Notes: a model not told the origin generated them from the sequence alone. A stretch of 17,423 bases of DNA from UBA9410 sp036123585 (GCA_036123585.1 JAZADN010000042.1:1-17423); one strand, 5' to 3'; numbered from the stretch's first letter, positions 6,970 through 14,154 are shown. Program-made: numbers and translations.

Positions 6970-8156
6970 CCGGACTGCAGCGACCGGGCGTAGTCCCGGA
7001 GTCGCTCCACGGCAGCTGGAATGACGGCCAGTGCGTGGTCCACGTCGTCGTCAGTGCTGGCATGGCCCAGTGACAACCGGAGCGAACCGGCAGCCGTCAC
7101 CCGGTCGATCCCCATGGCGGCCAGCACCGGTGACGGCTCCTGAGCCCCACTCGCACAGGACGCCGCCGCGCTGGCCGCGATGCCATCCCGCTCCAACAGG
7201 AACAGCAGTTCCTCACTCTCGATTCCGTCAAAGCAAAGGTGGGCCACCCCGGGCGTCCGGGATGCGCCGTCGGGCACGGTCCGATGGACGCCGTCGATAG
7301 CGGCCCGCAGACCGTCCTCCAGTCGATCCCGCAGGGCACCGACCCGTAGCCCGAGAGCCTCGCGTTGGATCGCCACTAGGCGGGCAGCCTCACCGAGGCC
7401 CACAATGGCCGGGACGTTCTGGGTTCCACTCCGTCGTTCCCGCTCCTGACCCCCTCCGCGCAGCACGGGCGCCAACGGCACTCCGGCTCTCACCACGAGG
7501 GCACCTGCCCCCTTGGGACCGCCGAACTTGTGCCCGGTGATACTGACCAGTCCAGCCCGCCGGACTGCCGTCGGCAGGTCCAGCCAGGCGGCCGCCTGCA
7601 CCGCATCACTGTGCACGACGGCCTGCGGTGCGTGCCGATCCACCACATCGGCCACCGCATCGACGTCGGTAACCACTCCGGTCTCGTTGTTGGCAGCCAT
7701 GGCCGACACCAATCGGACACGTTGGCCGTCCGGCCCTGAGAGCAGGTTGCCCAGCGCCTCGAGGTTGACCCGTCCCGCTGCGTCGGTCGGCACCACTGAT
7801 CCTCCGGCATCCAGCACAGGAGCCAGCACCGCCGGATGCTCAGCCGGGCTGCAGACCGGAATCCCACCGGTGGCCTGGACTACGCCGTCCACAGCCAAGT
7901 TGTCAGCCTCGGTCCCCCCGGAGGTGAAGACCACCTCACCCGGCAAACACCCCACCAGGGCGGCCACAAGGTCGCGAGCGTCGTCGACGGCCCGCCGGGC
8001 CTCTCGGGCAGCGGCATGGGAGCCCGACGGATTACCCGGTCGGTCGGCCAGCCACGGCAGCATGGCGGCCACCACCTCGGGCCGAACCGGCGTGCTGGCC
8101 GCGTGATCCAAATAGACCCGCTCCTGGAGAACTTCGTTCGTCGGCTCCGCTTCCAC
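6966..8156 (-). CDS. Cysteine desulfurase (NifS/IscS family, class V aminotransferase fold)
   Basis: A PLP enzyme that takes sulfur from L-cysteine as a protein persulfide; coupling to mnmA indicates supply for tRNA thiolation, and it may also feed Fe-S assembly. From GTG 8156 it has 396 residues: YLDHAAST near 15-22, SGGTEADN at 79-86, H107 stacking on PLP, D184 and Q187 of the SDAVQ motif, Schiff-base K210 in ITGHKFGGPKG, GGGQERERRSGTQN at 234-247, and catalytic C334 in SCASGAQEPS. The short loop around the cysteine resembles the IscS/NifS side. An open frame continues upstream to a TTG at 8231, but those codons are atypical and TAGCCT sits 7 bases before GTG 8156, so I chose 8156. It corresponds in place and partner to the mycobacterial iscS-trmU pair. 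Confidence 0.95.
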   Translation of the reverse strand: MEAEPTNEVLQERVYLDHAASTPVRPEVVAAMLPWLADRPGNPSGSHAAAREARRAVDDARDLVAALVGCLPGEVVFTSGGTEADNLAVDGVVQATGGIPVCSPAEHPAVLAPVLDAGGSVVPTDAAGRVNLEALGNLLSGPDGQRVRLVSAMAANNETGVVTDVDAVADVVDRHAPQAVVHSDAVQAAAWLDLPTAVRRAGLVSITGHKFGGPKGAGALVVRAGVPLAPVLRGGGQERERRSGTQNVPAIVGLGEAARLVAIQREALGLRVGALRDRLEDGLRAAIDGVHRTVPDGASRTPGVAHLCFDGIESEELLFLLERDGIAASAAASCASGAQEPSPVLAAMGIDRVTAAGSLRLSLGHASTDDDVDHALAVIPAAVERLRDYARSLQSG

Positions 8157-8163
8157 GGCATCA

Positions 8164-8169
8164 AGGCTA
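8164..8169 (-). promoter_or_regulatory. -10 element of the desulfurase-mnmA operon
   Basis: On the minus strand TAGCCT, then TGATGCC (7 bases), then GTG at 8156. There is no ribosome site before this GTG, so a leaderless mRNA is likely. This is the main evidence for the chosen start. Confidence 0.5.
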
Positions 8170-8194
8170 CGGCGGGCCCAGTCCTCGAATCCTC

Positions 8195-8223
8195 TTGGAG
8201 TTCGACTGTCCACTCGCCAGAAT
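8195..8223 (+). promoter_or_regulatory. Promoter of the methyltransferase gene, with both -35 and -10
   Basis: TTGGAG at 8195-8200, exactly 17 bases, CAGAAT at 8218-8223, then 7 bases to ATG at 8231. It is the only promoter in the window with a convincing -35. Transcription would begin at or one base from the A of ATG. Confidence 0.6.
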
Positions 8224-8230
8224 CTCCACA

Positions 8231-8995
8231 ATGGACGGGTATGACAGCGAGACCTACGGCGAGACCATGGCTGAGGTCTACGACGAGTGGTACGGCACCG
8301 ACGGCGGAATAGCCCTCACCGAGATCGGGTCTCCTAGCGAAGTGGCCGATCGGGTCTCCATTTTGGCCGGACCGGCGGGCACCGTGCTGGAACTGGGCGT
8401 CGGCACCGGCCGACTCGCCCTCCCGCTGGCCGACCGAGGCCTGTCCGTCACCGGGCTGGATGCTTCGCCGGCGATGCTGGGCTGCCTCAGGGCCAAGCCG
8501 GGAGCAGACCGGCTCACCCTGGTCACCGGCGACATGTCCGATCCGGCCATCGCTGGAACAGGATTCGATGTGGTGCTGGTGGGCTTCAATACGTTCTTCA
8601 ACCTGGCCACCAAGGCGGCCCAAGAAGCATGCCTAGAAGGCGTGGCCAAGATCTTGGCCCCGGAAGGACGGTTCGTGCTTGAAGCGTTCGTGCCTGACCC
8701 CGACACTCACGACGGCGTATCGGTCCGCGACATATCCATCGAACGAGTGATGCTGGACGTGGTCACCACCGACAGGGCAGCCCAGACCATCACCGGCCAG
8801 CGGATCGTGATGACGACGGCCGGAAACCGGTTCTTCCCTTACCTGCTGCGCTATGCCACCCCGGACCAGCTCGATGCCATGGCGACGTCCGCCGGGCTTC
8901 AGCGGGTTGACCGAACCGAGGACTGGAACGGCACCCCGTTCTCCAATGACTCGGCGGTCCACGTGAGCACGTGGCGTCGAGCAGACGCCGGGTAA
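8231..8995 (+). CDS. Class I SAM-dependent methyltransferase, substrate unknown
   Basis: 254 residues with a Rossmann methyltransferase core. An N-terminal YGETMAEVYDEWYG segment (9-22) is typical of the small-molecule methyltransferase cap. Motif I is VLELGVGTGRLALPLA (52-67), followed by the acidic residue D77 in TGLDASPAML, D101 in GDMSD, and a VVLVGFNTFFNL stretch (114-125) at motif IV. The last 100 residues form a variable beta-rich domain that probably decides the substrate. I chose ATG 8231 over an in-frame TTG at 8195 because the intervening bases are a good promoter. It is divergent from the desulfurase gene and converges on the gene ending at 9029. The substrate cannot be inferred from the neighbours. 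Confidence 0.9.
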   Translation: MDGYDSETYGETMAEVYDEWYGTDGGIALTEIGSPSEVADRVSILAGPAGTVLELGVGTGRLALPLADRGLSVTGLDASPAMLGCLRAKPGADRLTLVTGDMSDPAIAGTGFDVVLVGFNTFFNLATKAAQEACLEGVAKILAPEGRFVLEAFVPDPDTHDGVSVRDISIERVMLDVVTTDRAAQTITGQRIVMTTAGNRFFPYLLRYATPDQLDAMATSAGLQRVDRTEDWNGTPFSNDSAVHVSTWRRADAG

Positions 8996-9028
8996 CGCCG
9001 GCACCCAGCCCGCGAAAGATGACCCGAG

Positions 9029-9727
9029 TTAGTCGGAACGCCCGGTGATGGCCGGTAGGTCCAAGCGTGGCCGGGCGCTGCGCTTGAGTTCGGAAAAGGT
9101 GCTGAAGCTGCACAGGGTGACCGTGGCGTCGTACACCGCCAGGCACTCCTCGTCGGTCTCGGGCACCGACGAGATGACCGGGCCGAAGATCGACGGTCCG
9201 TCGGGCGGGCCGAAGGTGAGGATCGGGGTGCCCACGTCGCGCCCGGTCCGGGCCACCGCGGCCTCAGTCTCGTCCCGCAGCACGATGTCGTGGGATGGGT
9301 CGTCGGCGGCGGCCGCGTACTCCGCGTCGAGGCCGGCGAGGACCAGCACAGCGGCGAGGTGGTCAGCCGTGGCGACACTGGCCCGAAAGTCGGTGCCCTG
9401 TTCGACGACGCGGTGCCAGATGGTGGCTCCGAAGGCCTGGTAGAGGCCGTCCATGGCGTCCCGACCCTCTGCGGCGCGGATCGCGGCGGCCACCCTCAGC
9501 ATGCGTCGGCCCCGGTCGTGCGACTCCCGGTAGCCCTCGGGGAACTCGGCGTCGTAGTCCCGCTCCTCGTTGAGGATGGACAGGTTGATGAACCGCCAGT
9601 CGACGGTCAGGTCTCGCAGGTCGGCGACCCGGCGGAGCCAGCGGGAGGTCTGCCAGGCGAACGGGCAGACCGGGTCCCAGAAGAACTCCACGTCGGCGAC
9701 GGGCGGGTTGGAGGCATCGGTGGTCAT
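9029..9727 (-). CDS. DsbA-like thioredoxin-fold protein related to mycothiol-dependent reductase Rv2466c, monothiol
   Basis: 232 residues. It matches, from memory, the layout of mycobacterial Rv2466c: FFWDPVCPFAWQTSRWL (15-31), NLSILNEERD (48-57), a helical insertion (about 65-155), the cis-Pro segment VGTPIL (165-170), FGPVISSVP (181-189) and a closing ELKR. Rv2466c has a CPWC redox centre and uses mycothiol; here the motif is CPFA (C21-A24), so the resolving cysteine is absent and only a monothiol mechanism is possible. The ATG at 9727 lies 26 bases after the rhomboid stop; a weak GAGCAT 6 bases upstream could be a -10, but read-through from the rhomboid gene is equally likely. A longer open frame upstream overlaps the rhomboid gene and is an artefact of GC-rich DNA. 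Confidence 0.85.
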   Translation of the reverse strand: MTTDASNPPVADVEFFWDPVCPFAWQTSRWLRRVADLRDLTVDWRFINLSILNEERDYDAEFPEGYRESHDRGRRMLRVAAAIRAAEGRDAMDGLYQAFGATIWHRVVEQGTDFRASVATADHLAAVLVLAGLDAEYAAAADDPSHDIVLRDETEAAVARTGRDVGTPILTFGPPDGPSIFGPVISSVPETDEECLAVYDATVTLCSFSTFSELKRSARPRLDLPAITGRSD

Positions 9728-9753
9728 GCCACGATGCTCGTTCACCGCACCGG

Positions 9754-10701
9754 TCAGCCCAGCACCGGGTCCCACCAGCGGCCAGATGCCCACACGGCGC
9801 CGACAGCGAAGGCCAGACCCAGAACGTAAGGCAGCGCCGTCCCCACCGCCCGGGGCGCACGCCGGGCCTCGGCCACCTCGGCCAGCCAGGCGATCAGCGC
9901 CCCGCCGGCCAGACCGCCCAGGTGTCCGCTGATGCTGATCCCCGGCCGACCGAAGGTGAACAGCACGTTGACGAGGAGCAGCCCACCCAGTCCGCTCCCC
10001 CACAGGCCCGCGCCACCCCGGTGCCGGAGTTGGTGGACGGCCGCCGCGCCCATGAGGCCGTAGACCGCCCCCGAGGCGCCTACTGTCAAAACGAGGGGGT
10101 CGCGGAGCATCACTCCGAGCGACCCGGCCAGCAGAGAGGCTAGATAGAGGCCGGTGAAGCGGGTAGTGCCGTGCAGTTGTTCCAGTTGTCGGCCCAGCAT
10201 CCAAAGCAGCGCCACGTTGACCAGCAGGTGGAGTAGTCCGAGGTGCAGGAAGCCACCGGTCAGCAGCCGGCTCCATTCGCCCTCGGCCACGCCAATGAAG
10301 TCGCGCCCCGACCTCCCGATGCCCAGCAGGCCATGGTCGACCATGACCCGTCCGCCACCCGATGCGAACCGGTCGTACAGCCGACCGCCCCCGCCACCGG
10401 CCACGCCAACCACGAAGGCCGCCACGTTGATCGCTGCCAGCACCATGGTGGCCGCTGGTCCTTCGACCCTGCCGAGGCTCAGCACCCTCCGCGGGCTCAA
10501 TCCGCCGTGGCGGACGCCCGGAGTGCGGCGCCGAGCCGCCCCGGACACGCAGTCGGGACAGTGGAAGCCGACCGACGCGGTGTGCATACATAGGGCGCAG
10601 ATCCGGCGGTCGCAGCGCTGGCAACGGACGCCGGCCCGGTTCTCTGGATGCCTGTGGCAGGCCTCGGGGGCGGGGCCTCCGGTGGCGGAATGATCGGGCA
10701 T
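9754..10701 (-). CDS. Rhomboid intramembrane serine protease with N-terminal zinc finger
   Basis: 315 residues. The N-terminus carries a B-box-like zinc-binding region: C15, H18, C27, C30, C35, C38, C48 and C51. Membrane segments follow: one at about 84-101, then the rhomboid core from about 145. Core landmarks are HLGLLHLLVNVALLWMLG (153-170), the nucleophile S210 in VGASGAVYGL, and the catalytic H260 in SGHLGGLAGG. A last span lies near 288-306. The catalytic Ser-His dyad is complete, so it should cleave within the membrane; the zinc finger probably sits in the cytoplasm and may bind substrate or partner. It begins 16 bases after the cupin stop and so is probably in the same transcript. No ribosome site stands out. 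The substrate is unknown. Confidence 0.93.
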   Translation of the reverse strand: MPDHSATGGPAPEACHRHPENRAGVRCQRCDRRICALCMHTASVGFHCPDCVSGAARRRTPGVRHGGLSPRRVLSLGRVEGPAATMVLAAINVAAFVVGVAGGGGGRLYDRFASGGGRVMVDHGLLGIGRSGRDFIGVAEGEWSRLLTGGFLHLGLLHLLVNVALLWMLGRQLEQLHGTTRFTGLYLASLLAGSLGVMLRDPLVLTVGASGAVYGLMGAAAVHQLRHRGGAGLWGSGLGGLLLVNVLFTFGRPGISISGHLGGLAGGALIAWLAEVAEARRAPRAVGTALPYVLGLAFAVGAVWASGRWWDPVLG

Positions 10702-10717
10702 CGGGTCGACGAAAGGG

Positions 10718-11362
10718 TCAGTACCGGACGATCACCGGGACGCTGCCCGGGTCCGACACCCAGGCGAAGAGCATCAGCAGCGGTTCGTCACGGGTGATGG
10801 TGGCGTGGCGGGTCCCCGACAGGTGGTGGATGACCGCTCCTGGCCCGTCGACCCGCCAGTTGTCGCCCTTCTGCCAGTCGGCGGTGCCGGCGGCCACCCA
10901 GAAGACCTCCTCCGCCTTGTGGACGTGCGACGGATAGTCGCAACCTGGGCCCTGGAGTACGAGGCCCACGAAGACCTCGTCGCTGAGGTACGGGGCTGAG
11001 ACAGCGCCGCCTGATATGGCGTCCTCGGCAGCCCCGACGATCGGGGCGTAGGCGTAGTTGGTCCTCATGGCGTCCATGTCCGGTTCGCCGGCGTACTCGG
11101 GGTACGGGGCGGCCCAGCCCACCTCGTCGACGATGGACCGGACGAGGTCACCGGGCACCCCGACAGCGACGGCTAGCGCGGCGGCCAGGTGGTCGTTCGC
11201 CACCGGTGCCGACGGCTGGGCCGGATGATGGTCGACGGAGACCGCCCTCCTCAGAGCGTCCGCCAGGAGACCCATGGGCCGGGCTAGATCGGTGTCGCGG
11301 ACACCCTCGGCTTCGGCGAAGGCCCCCAGGTCGTCGAGGAATACGGCGGTCGGGGCACCCAT
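10718..11362 (-). CDS. DMSP-lyase-like cupin protein (DddL/DddQ-type family), catalytic Tyr replaced by Phe
   Basis: 214 residues. The N-terminal helical part leads to NYAYAPIVG (102-110), then a cupin barrel with YPSHVHKAEEVFWVAAG (143-159), TADW and a second motif GTRHATITRDEPLLMLFAW (183-201). This order matches the dimethylsulfoniopropionate lyase family (DddL, DddQ). Taking DddQ residues from memory (H125, E129, Y131, H163), the equivalents are H148, E152, F154 and H186 with identical spacing (+4, +6, +38). The metal site therefore looks complete, but the tyrosine assigned as catalytic base is Phe. The protein could be a weak or altered lyase, or act on another substrate. It lies 33 bases after an enoyl-CoA hydratase gene and just before a rhomboid gene, so it is probably part of that transcription run. 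Confidence 0.75.
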   Translation of the reverse strand: MGAPTAVFLDDLGAFAEAEGVRDTDLARPMGLLADALRRAVSVDHHPAQPSAPVANDHLAAALAVAVGVPGDLVRSIVDEVGWAAPYPEYAGEPDMDAMRTNYAYAPIVGAAEDAISGGAVSAPYLSDEVFVGLVLQGPGCDYPSHVHKAEEVFWVAAGTADWQKGDNWRVDGPGAVIHHLSGTRHATITRDEPLLMLFAWVSDPGSVPVIVRY

Positions 11363-11370
11363 GGGCCGGG

Positions 11371-11376
11371 ACGGTA
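11371..11376 (-). promoter_or_regulatory. Possible -10 before the DMSP-lyase-like gene
   Basis: On the minus strand TACCGT, then 8 bases, then ATG at 11362. The spacing is 1-2 bases longer than in the other cases, so the transcript would be nearly leaderless, or this is chance and the gene is read from the hydratase promoter. Confidence 0.3.
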
Positions 11377-11395
11377 CACCCGGTCGGGACCGGGG

Positions 11396-12187
11396 TCAGG
11401 TCTCGGAGAATGTGGCCTTCCCGGGGCCGTGCTCGAAGAACGAGGCCACGCCGTGGCGGGCGTCGTCGGTCTCGAACACCTTGAGGAAGAGGTCCAGTTC
11501 GAGGTCGACCCCTTCGGACAAAGACAGGTCGATGCCCTCGTCGATAGCCCGCTTGGCGGCCCGGATGGCCACCCTGGGTCCGGCCGCGTAGTCGGCCGCC
11601 AGGTCGCAGGCCCGATCCAGCAGATCCTCGTCGGGCACCACCTCGTCGGCCAGGCCGAGCTCGAGTGCCTCGGTGGCTGGGACCTGGCGGCCCTCCCAGA
11701 TCAGGCGCTTGGCCATGGGACGGCCCACCAGACGGGTCAGGCGCTGGGTGGCCCCACCGCCGGGGATGATGCCGAGTAGCACTTCGGGCTGGCCGAACAC
11801 CGAACCTTCGCCGAGGATCCGCAGATCGCAACACCAGGCCAACTCGGCACCGCCGCCCAGGGCGAGTCCGTTAACCGCAGCGATGGTCGGACAGGGAATC
11901 CGCTCCAGGGCGCCGAAGGCGTCCCGGAATGCGTCGGCCTGGCCGGGGCGCAGCTCGGGGTCGGCGAACACGGCCAACTCGGCGCCGGCGGCGAACATGC
12001 GGCCCGCACCGGTCACCACCACCGCTCCGGGTGGTTCGTCGTGGCAAGCCAGGGCGAAGGCCTCGAGCTCACGCAGCAGACCGGTGTCCAGGGCGTTGAC
12101 CTTGGGCCGGTTGAGGGTGGCCACCACGACGCCGTCGTCGCGGCGCTCGACTCGCAGGGTGGACGGAGTGGCAGCGGTATCGGTCAC
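11396..12187 (-). CDS. Enoyl-CoA hydratase/isomerase (crotonase) family protein
   Basis: 263 residues with the complete crotonase fold. The oxyanion-hole regions are AAGAELAVF (66-74) and the glycine-rich GLALGGGAELAWCCD (107-121). Both acid-base glutamates of a true hydratase are present: E115 in GGGAE and E135 in FGQPEVLLGIIPGGG (rat mitochondrial E144 and E164). It should therefore hydrate a 2-enoyl-CoA to 3-hydroxyacyl-CoA. Chain-length preference cannot be read directly. The GTG start has TACCCT 6 bases upstream and no ribosome site. It leads a minus-strand run with the DMSP-lyase-like cupin 33 bases downstream; hydration of acryloyl-CoA, as by AcuH, is one possible role (inference). General beta-oxidation is the default alternative. 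Confidence 0.93.
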   Translation of the reverse strand: MTDTAATPSTLRVERRDDGVVVATLNRPKVNALDTGLLRELEAFALACHDEPPGAVVVTGAGRMFAAGAELAVFADPELRPGQADAFRDAFGALERIPCPTIAAVNGLALGGGAELAWCCDLRILGEGSVFGQPEVLLGIIPGGGATQRLTRLVGRPMAKRLIWEGRQVPATEALELGLADEVVPDEDLLDRACDLAADYAAGPRVAIRAAKRAIDEGIDLSLSEGVDLELDLFLKVFETDDARHGVASFFEHGPGKATFSET

Positions 12188-12193
12188 CGCCGG

Positions 12194-12199
12194 AGGGTA
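12194..12199 (-). promoter_or_regulatory. -10 element of the enoyl-CoA hydratase gene (leaderless)
   Basis: On the minus strand TACCCT, then CCGGCG (6 bases), then GTG at 12187. A TTCCGG 18 bases upstream is a poor -35. The hydratase thus seems to have its own promoter rather than depending on the nifU-like gene. Confidence 0.5.
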
Positions 12200-12241
12200 C
12201 CCACCGATGCGTCCCGTCCGGAAGCGGCGCCGGTTCGACGG

Positions 12242-12613
12242 TCAAAGGGTGACCGCGGTCTCCCCGGACGTGTCCCAGTCGGGGCCCGCGGCCAGGGGCG
12301 AGCCGTCGGGCGGCGGGACGCCGATGGGACCATCTGGGGCGGCCGTCTCGCCGACGTTGTGCACTGAGGTCACCCCGGTGACGCGGTCCTTGAGGATCCG
12401 TTCGATACCAGCCTTGAGGGTCTGGTCCGAGGCGGGGCAGGTGACGCAGGCGCCGACCAACTCGACGGTGACCTCGCCGGTGGCCTCGTCCACGTCGTGC
12501 AGGACGATGTCCCCGTCGTCGGCCTGGATGGCCGGACGGATGACCTCGACCACCTTCTCGACGCGAGCCCGGAGGCCGTCGGCCGGGTCATCGGGGCTGA
12601 CGTCGGGGGACAT
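12242..12613 (-). CDS. NifU C-terminal-domain (Nfu-type) Fe-S cluster protein
   Basis: 123 residues. The Nfu domain covers about 12-84: RVEKVVEVIRPAIQADDGDI (17-36), VTVELVGACVTCPAS (48-62) with the cluster-binding CxxC (C56, C59), and the helix LKAGIERILKDRV. Such proteins hold a [4Fe-4S] cluster between two subunits and deliver it to client proteins. A flexible, proline- and acid-rich tail of about 35 residues follows, with no recognised function. The ATG at 12613 is preceded by GAGACT with a 6-base gap, a weak -10 candidate, and by no clear ribosome site. The hydratase gene lies 54 bases downstream. A desulfurase encoded elsewhere in the window could supply its sulfur (inference). Confidence 0.92.
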   Translation of the reverse strand: MSPDVSPDDPADGLRARVEKVVEVIRPAIQADDGDIVLHDVDEATGEVTVELVGACVTCPASDQTLKAGIERILKDRVTGVTSVHNVGETAAPDGPIGVPPPDGSPLAAGPDWDTSGETAVTL

Positions 12614-12673
12614 GCCACCAGTCTCGCAGGACCCTGCCCTCCTGCCACCCTGTCGGGCCCCGACGGTGGCTCC

Positions 12674-12679
12674 TAGGCT
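12674..12679 (+). promoter_or_regulatory. -10 element of the small gene at 12686 (leaderless)
   Basis: TAGGCT, then CGCTCC (6 bases), then GTG at 12686. It has the same hexamer class and spacing as the other start sites here, and is the best support that this short frame is a gene. Confidence 0.5.
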
Positions 12680-12685
12680 CGCTCC

Positions 12686-12874
12686 GTGGCCGCAGTTCCA
12701 ATCCCGCCGTTAGCGCTGGCCCACCAGGGCGGGTGGGACGAGGTCCTGCTGGTGGCCGGGCCGCTCGGCCTCGTGGCGTGGCTGCTGTGGGTCGCCGACC
12801 GACGGGCCCGCCGTCTGGACGGGACATCCCCCACGGAGAGGCCCGGTCAGGCCCCTCCCGACGACGCCTCGTAG
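12686..12874 (+). CDS. Small single-span membrane protein of unknown function
   Basis: 62 residues. The N-terminus has a mildly hydrophobic start ending in AHQGGWDE, then one membrane segment (about 20-37: VLLVAGPLGLVAWLLWVA), then a basic RRARR stretch and a polar proline-rich tail. Positive charges after the span suggest the C-terminus is inside the cell. I know no family for it. Support for a real gene comes from the TAGGCT-6 bases-GTG start and the sensible membrane topology. Its last 28 bases overlap the 3' end of murA on the other strand, so the two transcripts are antisense to each other there. It is divergent from the nifU-like gene. It could still be a chance frame. Confidence 0.55.
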   Translation: MAAVPIPPLALAHQGGWDEVLLVAGPLGLVAWLLWVADRRARRLDGTSPTERPGQAPPDDAS

Positions 12875-14148
12875 ACCACGTCCGCACCCAGGGCAGCCAG
12901 GTTCCCCACCAAGTCCTGGTAGCCGCGGGCCACATGGTGGGCGTCAGAGACCACCGTCTCCCCGTCGGCGGCCAAGCCGGCCACCACCAGAGCTGCGCCG
13001 GCCCGGATGTCCGGCGCCCGCACCGGCGCTCCAGACAGCGCCGGGACGCCGCGCACCACGGCGTGGTGGCCCTCGACCCGGATGTCGGCACCCATGCGCA
13101 CCAGTTCGGGGATGTATCGAAAGCGGCCGGCGAACACGTTCTCGGTGAGGATCCCCACGCCGTCGGCTACCGAGAGCAGGGCGACCAGTAGTGGCTTGTA
13201 GTCGGTTGCCACCCCGGGGTACGGCAGGGTTGACACGTCGACCGCAGCGAGCCGCCCGGGGGCGGTGGCCCATATGCAGTCCCCGCCGTCGTCGACTCGC
13301 AGGCCCATGTCGCCCAGCTTCTCCAGCAGCATCTCCATGTGATCGGCCCGGGCGCCGTCAACGCAGATGGAGCCGCCGGCCATGCCTACCGCTGCCAGGT
13401 AGGTAGCCGCCTCGAGCCGGTGGGGAACCACCGTGTGGGCGCCCGGTCGGAGCCGATCCACGCCCTCGACGGTGATGGTGGAGCCGCCAGCCCCGGACAC
13501 CTCGGCGCCCATGCCAACCAGAAAAGCGGCCAGGTCGGCTATCTCGGGCTCGCGGGCCGCATTGTCGATGACGGTGGTTCCCTTCGCCATCACAGCGGCC
13601 ATGAGCAAGTTCTCGGTGGCCCCAACGCTCGGATACTCGAGCAGGACCCGAGCGCCGAGCAGTCGTTCGACCCGCCCGTCGATGACTCCGTGGCTAGTCG
13701 TGAAGGTGGCGCCCAGTTCCTCGAGGGCCCGCAGGTGCATGTCGATGGGCCGGTGCCCAAAGTCGTCACCGCCGGGCATCGACACCCGGGCCTCGCCAAA
13801 CCGGGCCAGCAGCGGGCCCAGGACCACGATGGAGGCCCGCATCCGCTCGACCAACTCGTAGGGAGCCTCGGGCTCCATGGCATCGGGGACGTCGACCGAC
13901 AACACCCCGGCTGCCTCGTCCTCCCAAGCCGCCGTGGCGCCCATACGCCCCAGCAGATCGGCCATGGTGTCCACATCCGCAATGCGGGGCACGTTGCGAA
14001 GCACGTGGCGTCCTGGTGCCAGAACGGCGGCCGCCATGAGCTTGAGCGCTGAGTTCTTGGCCCCGGAGACGGCGACGGTTCCCTCCAGCGGTCCGGATCG
14101 TCCCACCCGGACCACCGCGTCGTCGGCTCCCGCCGCTGGCGTTCCCAC
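12847..14148 (-). CDS. murA: UDP-N-acetylglucosamine 1-carboxyvinyltransferase MurA, Cys-to-Asp form
   Basis: MurA transfers enolpyruvate from PEP to UDP-GlcNAc, the first committed step of peptidoglycan synthesis in the cytoplasm. The 433 residues cover the whole family fold: SGAKNSALK with K31 and N32 (E. coli K22, N23), RMRASIVVLGPLLARFG (102-118), the active-site loop MPGGDDFGHRPIDMH (124-138), GATENLLMAA, RFRYIPELVRMGAD and the RGYQDL segment near the end (E. coli R397 region). The loop residue that is Cys115 in E. coli is D128 here, the same replacement as in Mycobacterium, which blocks covalent attack by fosfomycin. The GTG start has CATACT 6 bases upstream, a leaderless arrangement. 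The 3' end overlaps the small convergent gene by 28 bases. Confidence 0.96.
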   Translation of the reverse strand: MGTPAAGADDAVVRVGRSGPLEGTVAVSGAKNSALKLMAAAVLAPGRHVLRNVPRIADVDTMADLLGRMGATAAWEDEAAGVLSVDVPDAMEPEAPYELVERMRASIVVLGPLLARFGEARVSMPGGDDFGHRPIDMHLRALEELGATFTTSHGVIDGRVERLLGARVLLEYPSVGATENLLMAAVMAKGTTVIDNAAREPEIADLAAFLVGMGAEVSGAGGSTITVEGVDRLRPGAHTVVPHRLEAATYLAAVGMAGGSICVDGARADHMEMLLEKLGDMGLRVDDGGDCIWATAPGRLAAVDVSTLPYPGVATDYKPLLVALLSVADGVGILTENVFAGRFRYIPELVRMGADIRVEGHHAVVRGVPALSGAPVRAPDIRAGAALVVAGLAADGETVVSDAHHVARGYQDLVGNLAALGADVVYEASSGGA

Positions 14149-14154
14149 CCCTCA

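Noticed and set aside
8195..8230. TTG 8195 as methyltransferase start
   Set aside because: The bases form a TTGGAG-17-CAGAAT promoter, and the family-like N-terminus starts at ATG 8231.
8978..9005. GCCGG/CCGGC 5-base stem after the methyltransferase gene
   Set aside because: Too short and without a T-tract; such stems are common in DNA this GC-rich.
9728..10624. Upstream extension of the Rv2466c-like frame to 531 codons
   Set aside because: It lies out of frame across the rhomboid gene, whose catalytic motifs are complete; the protein family begins at ATG 9727.
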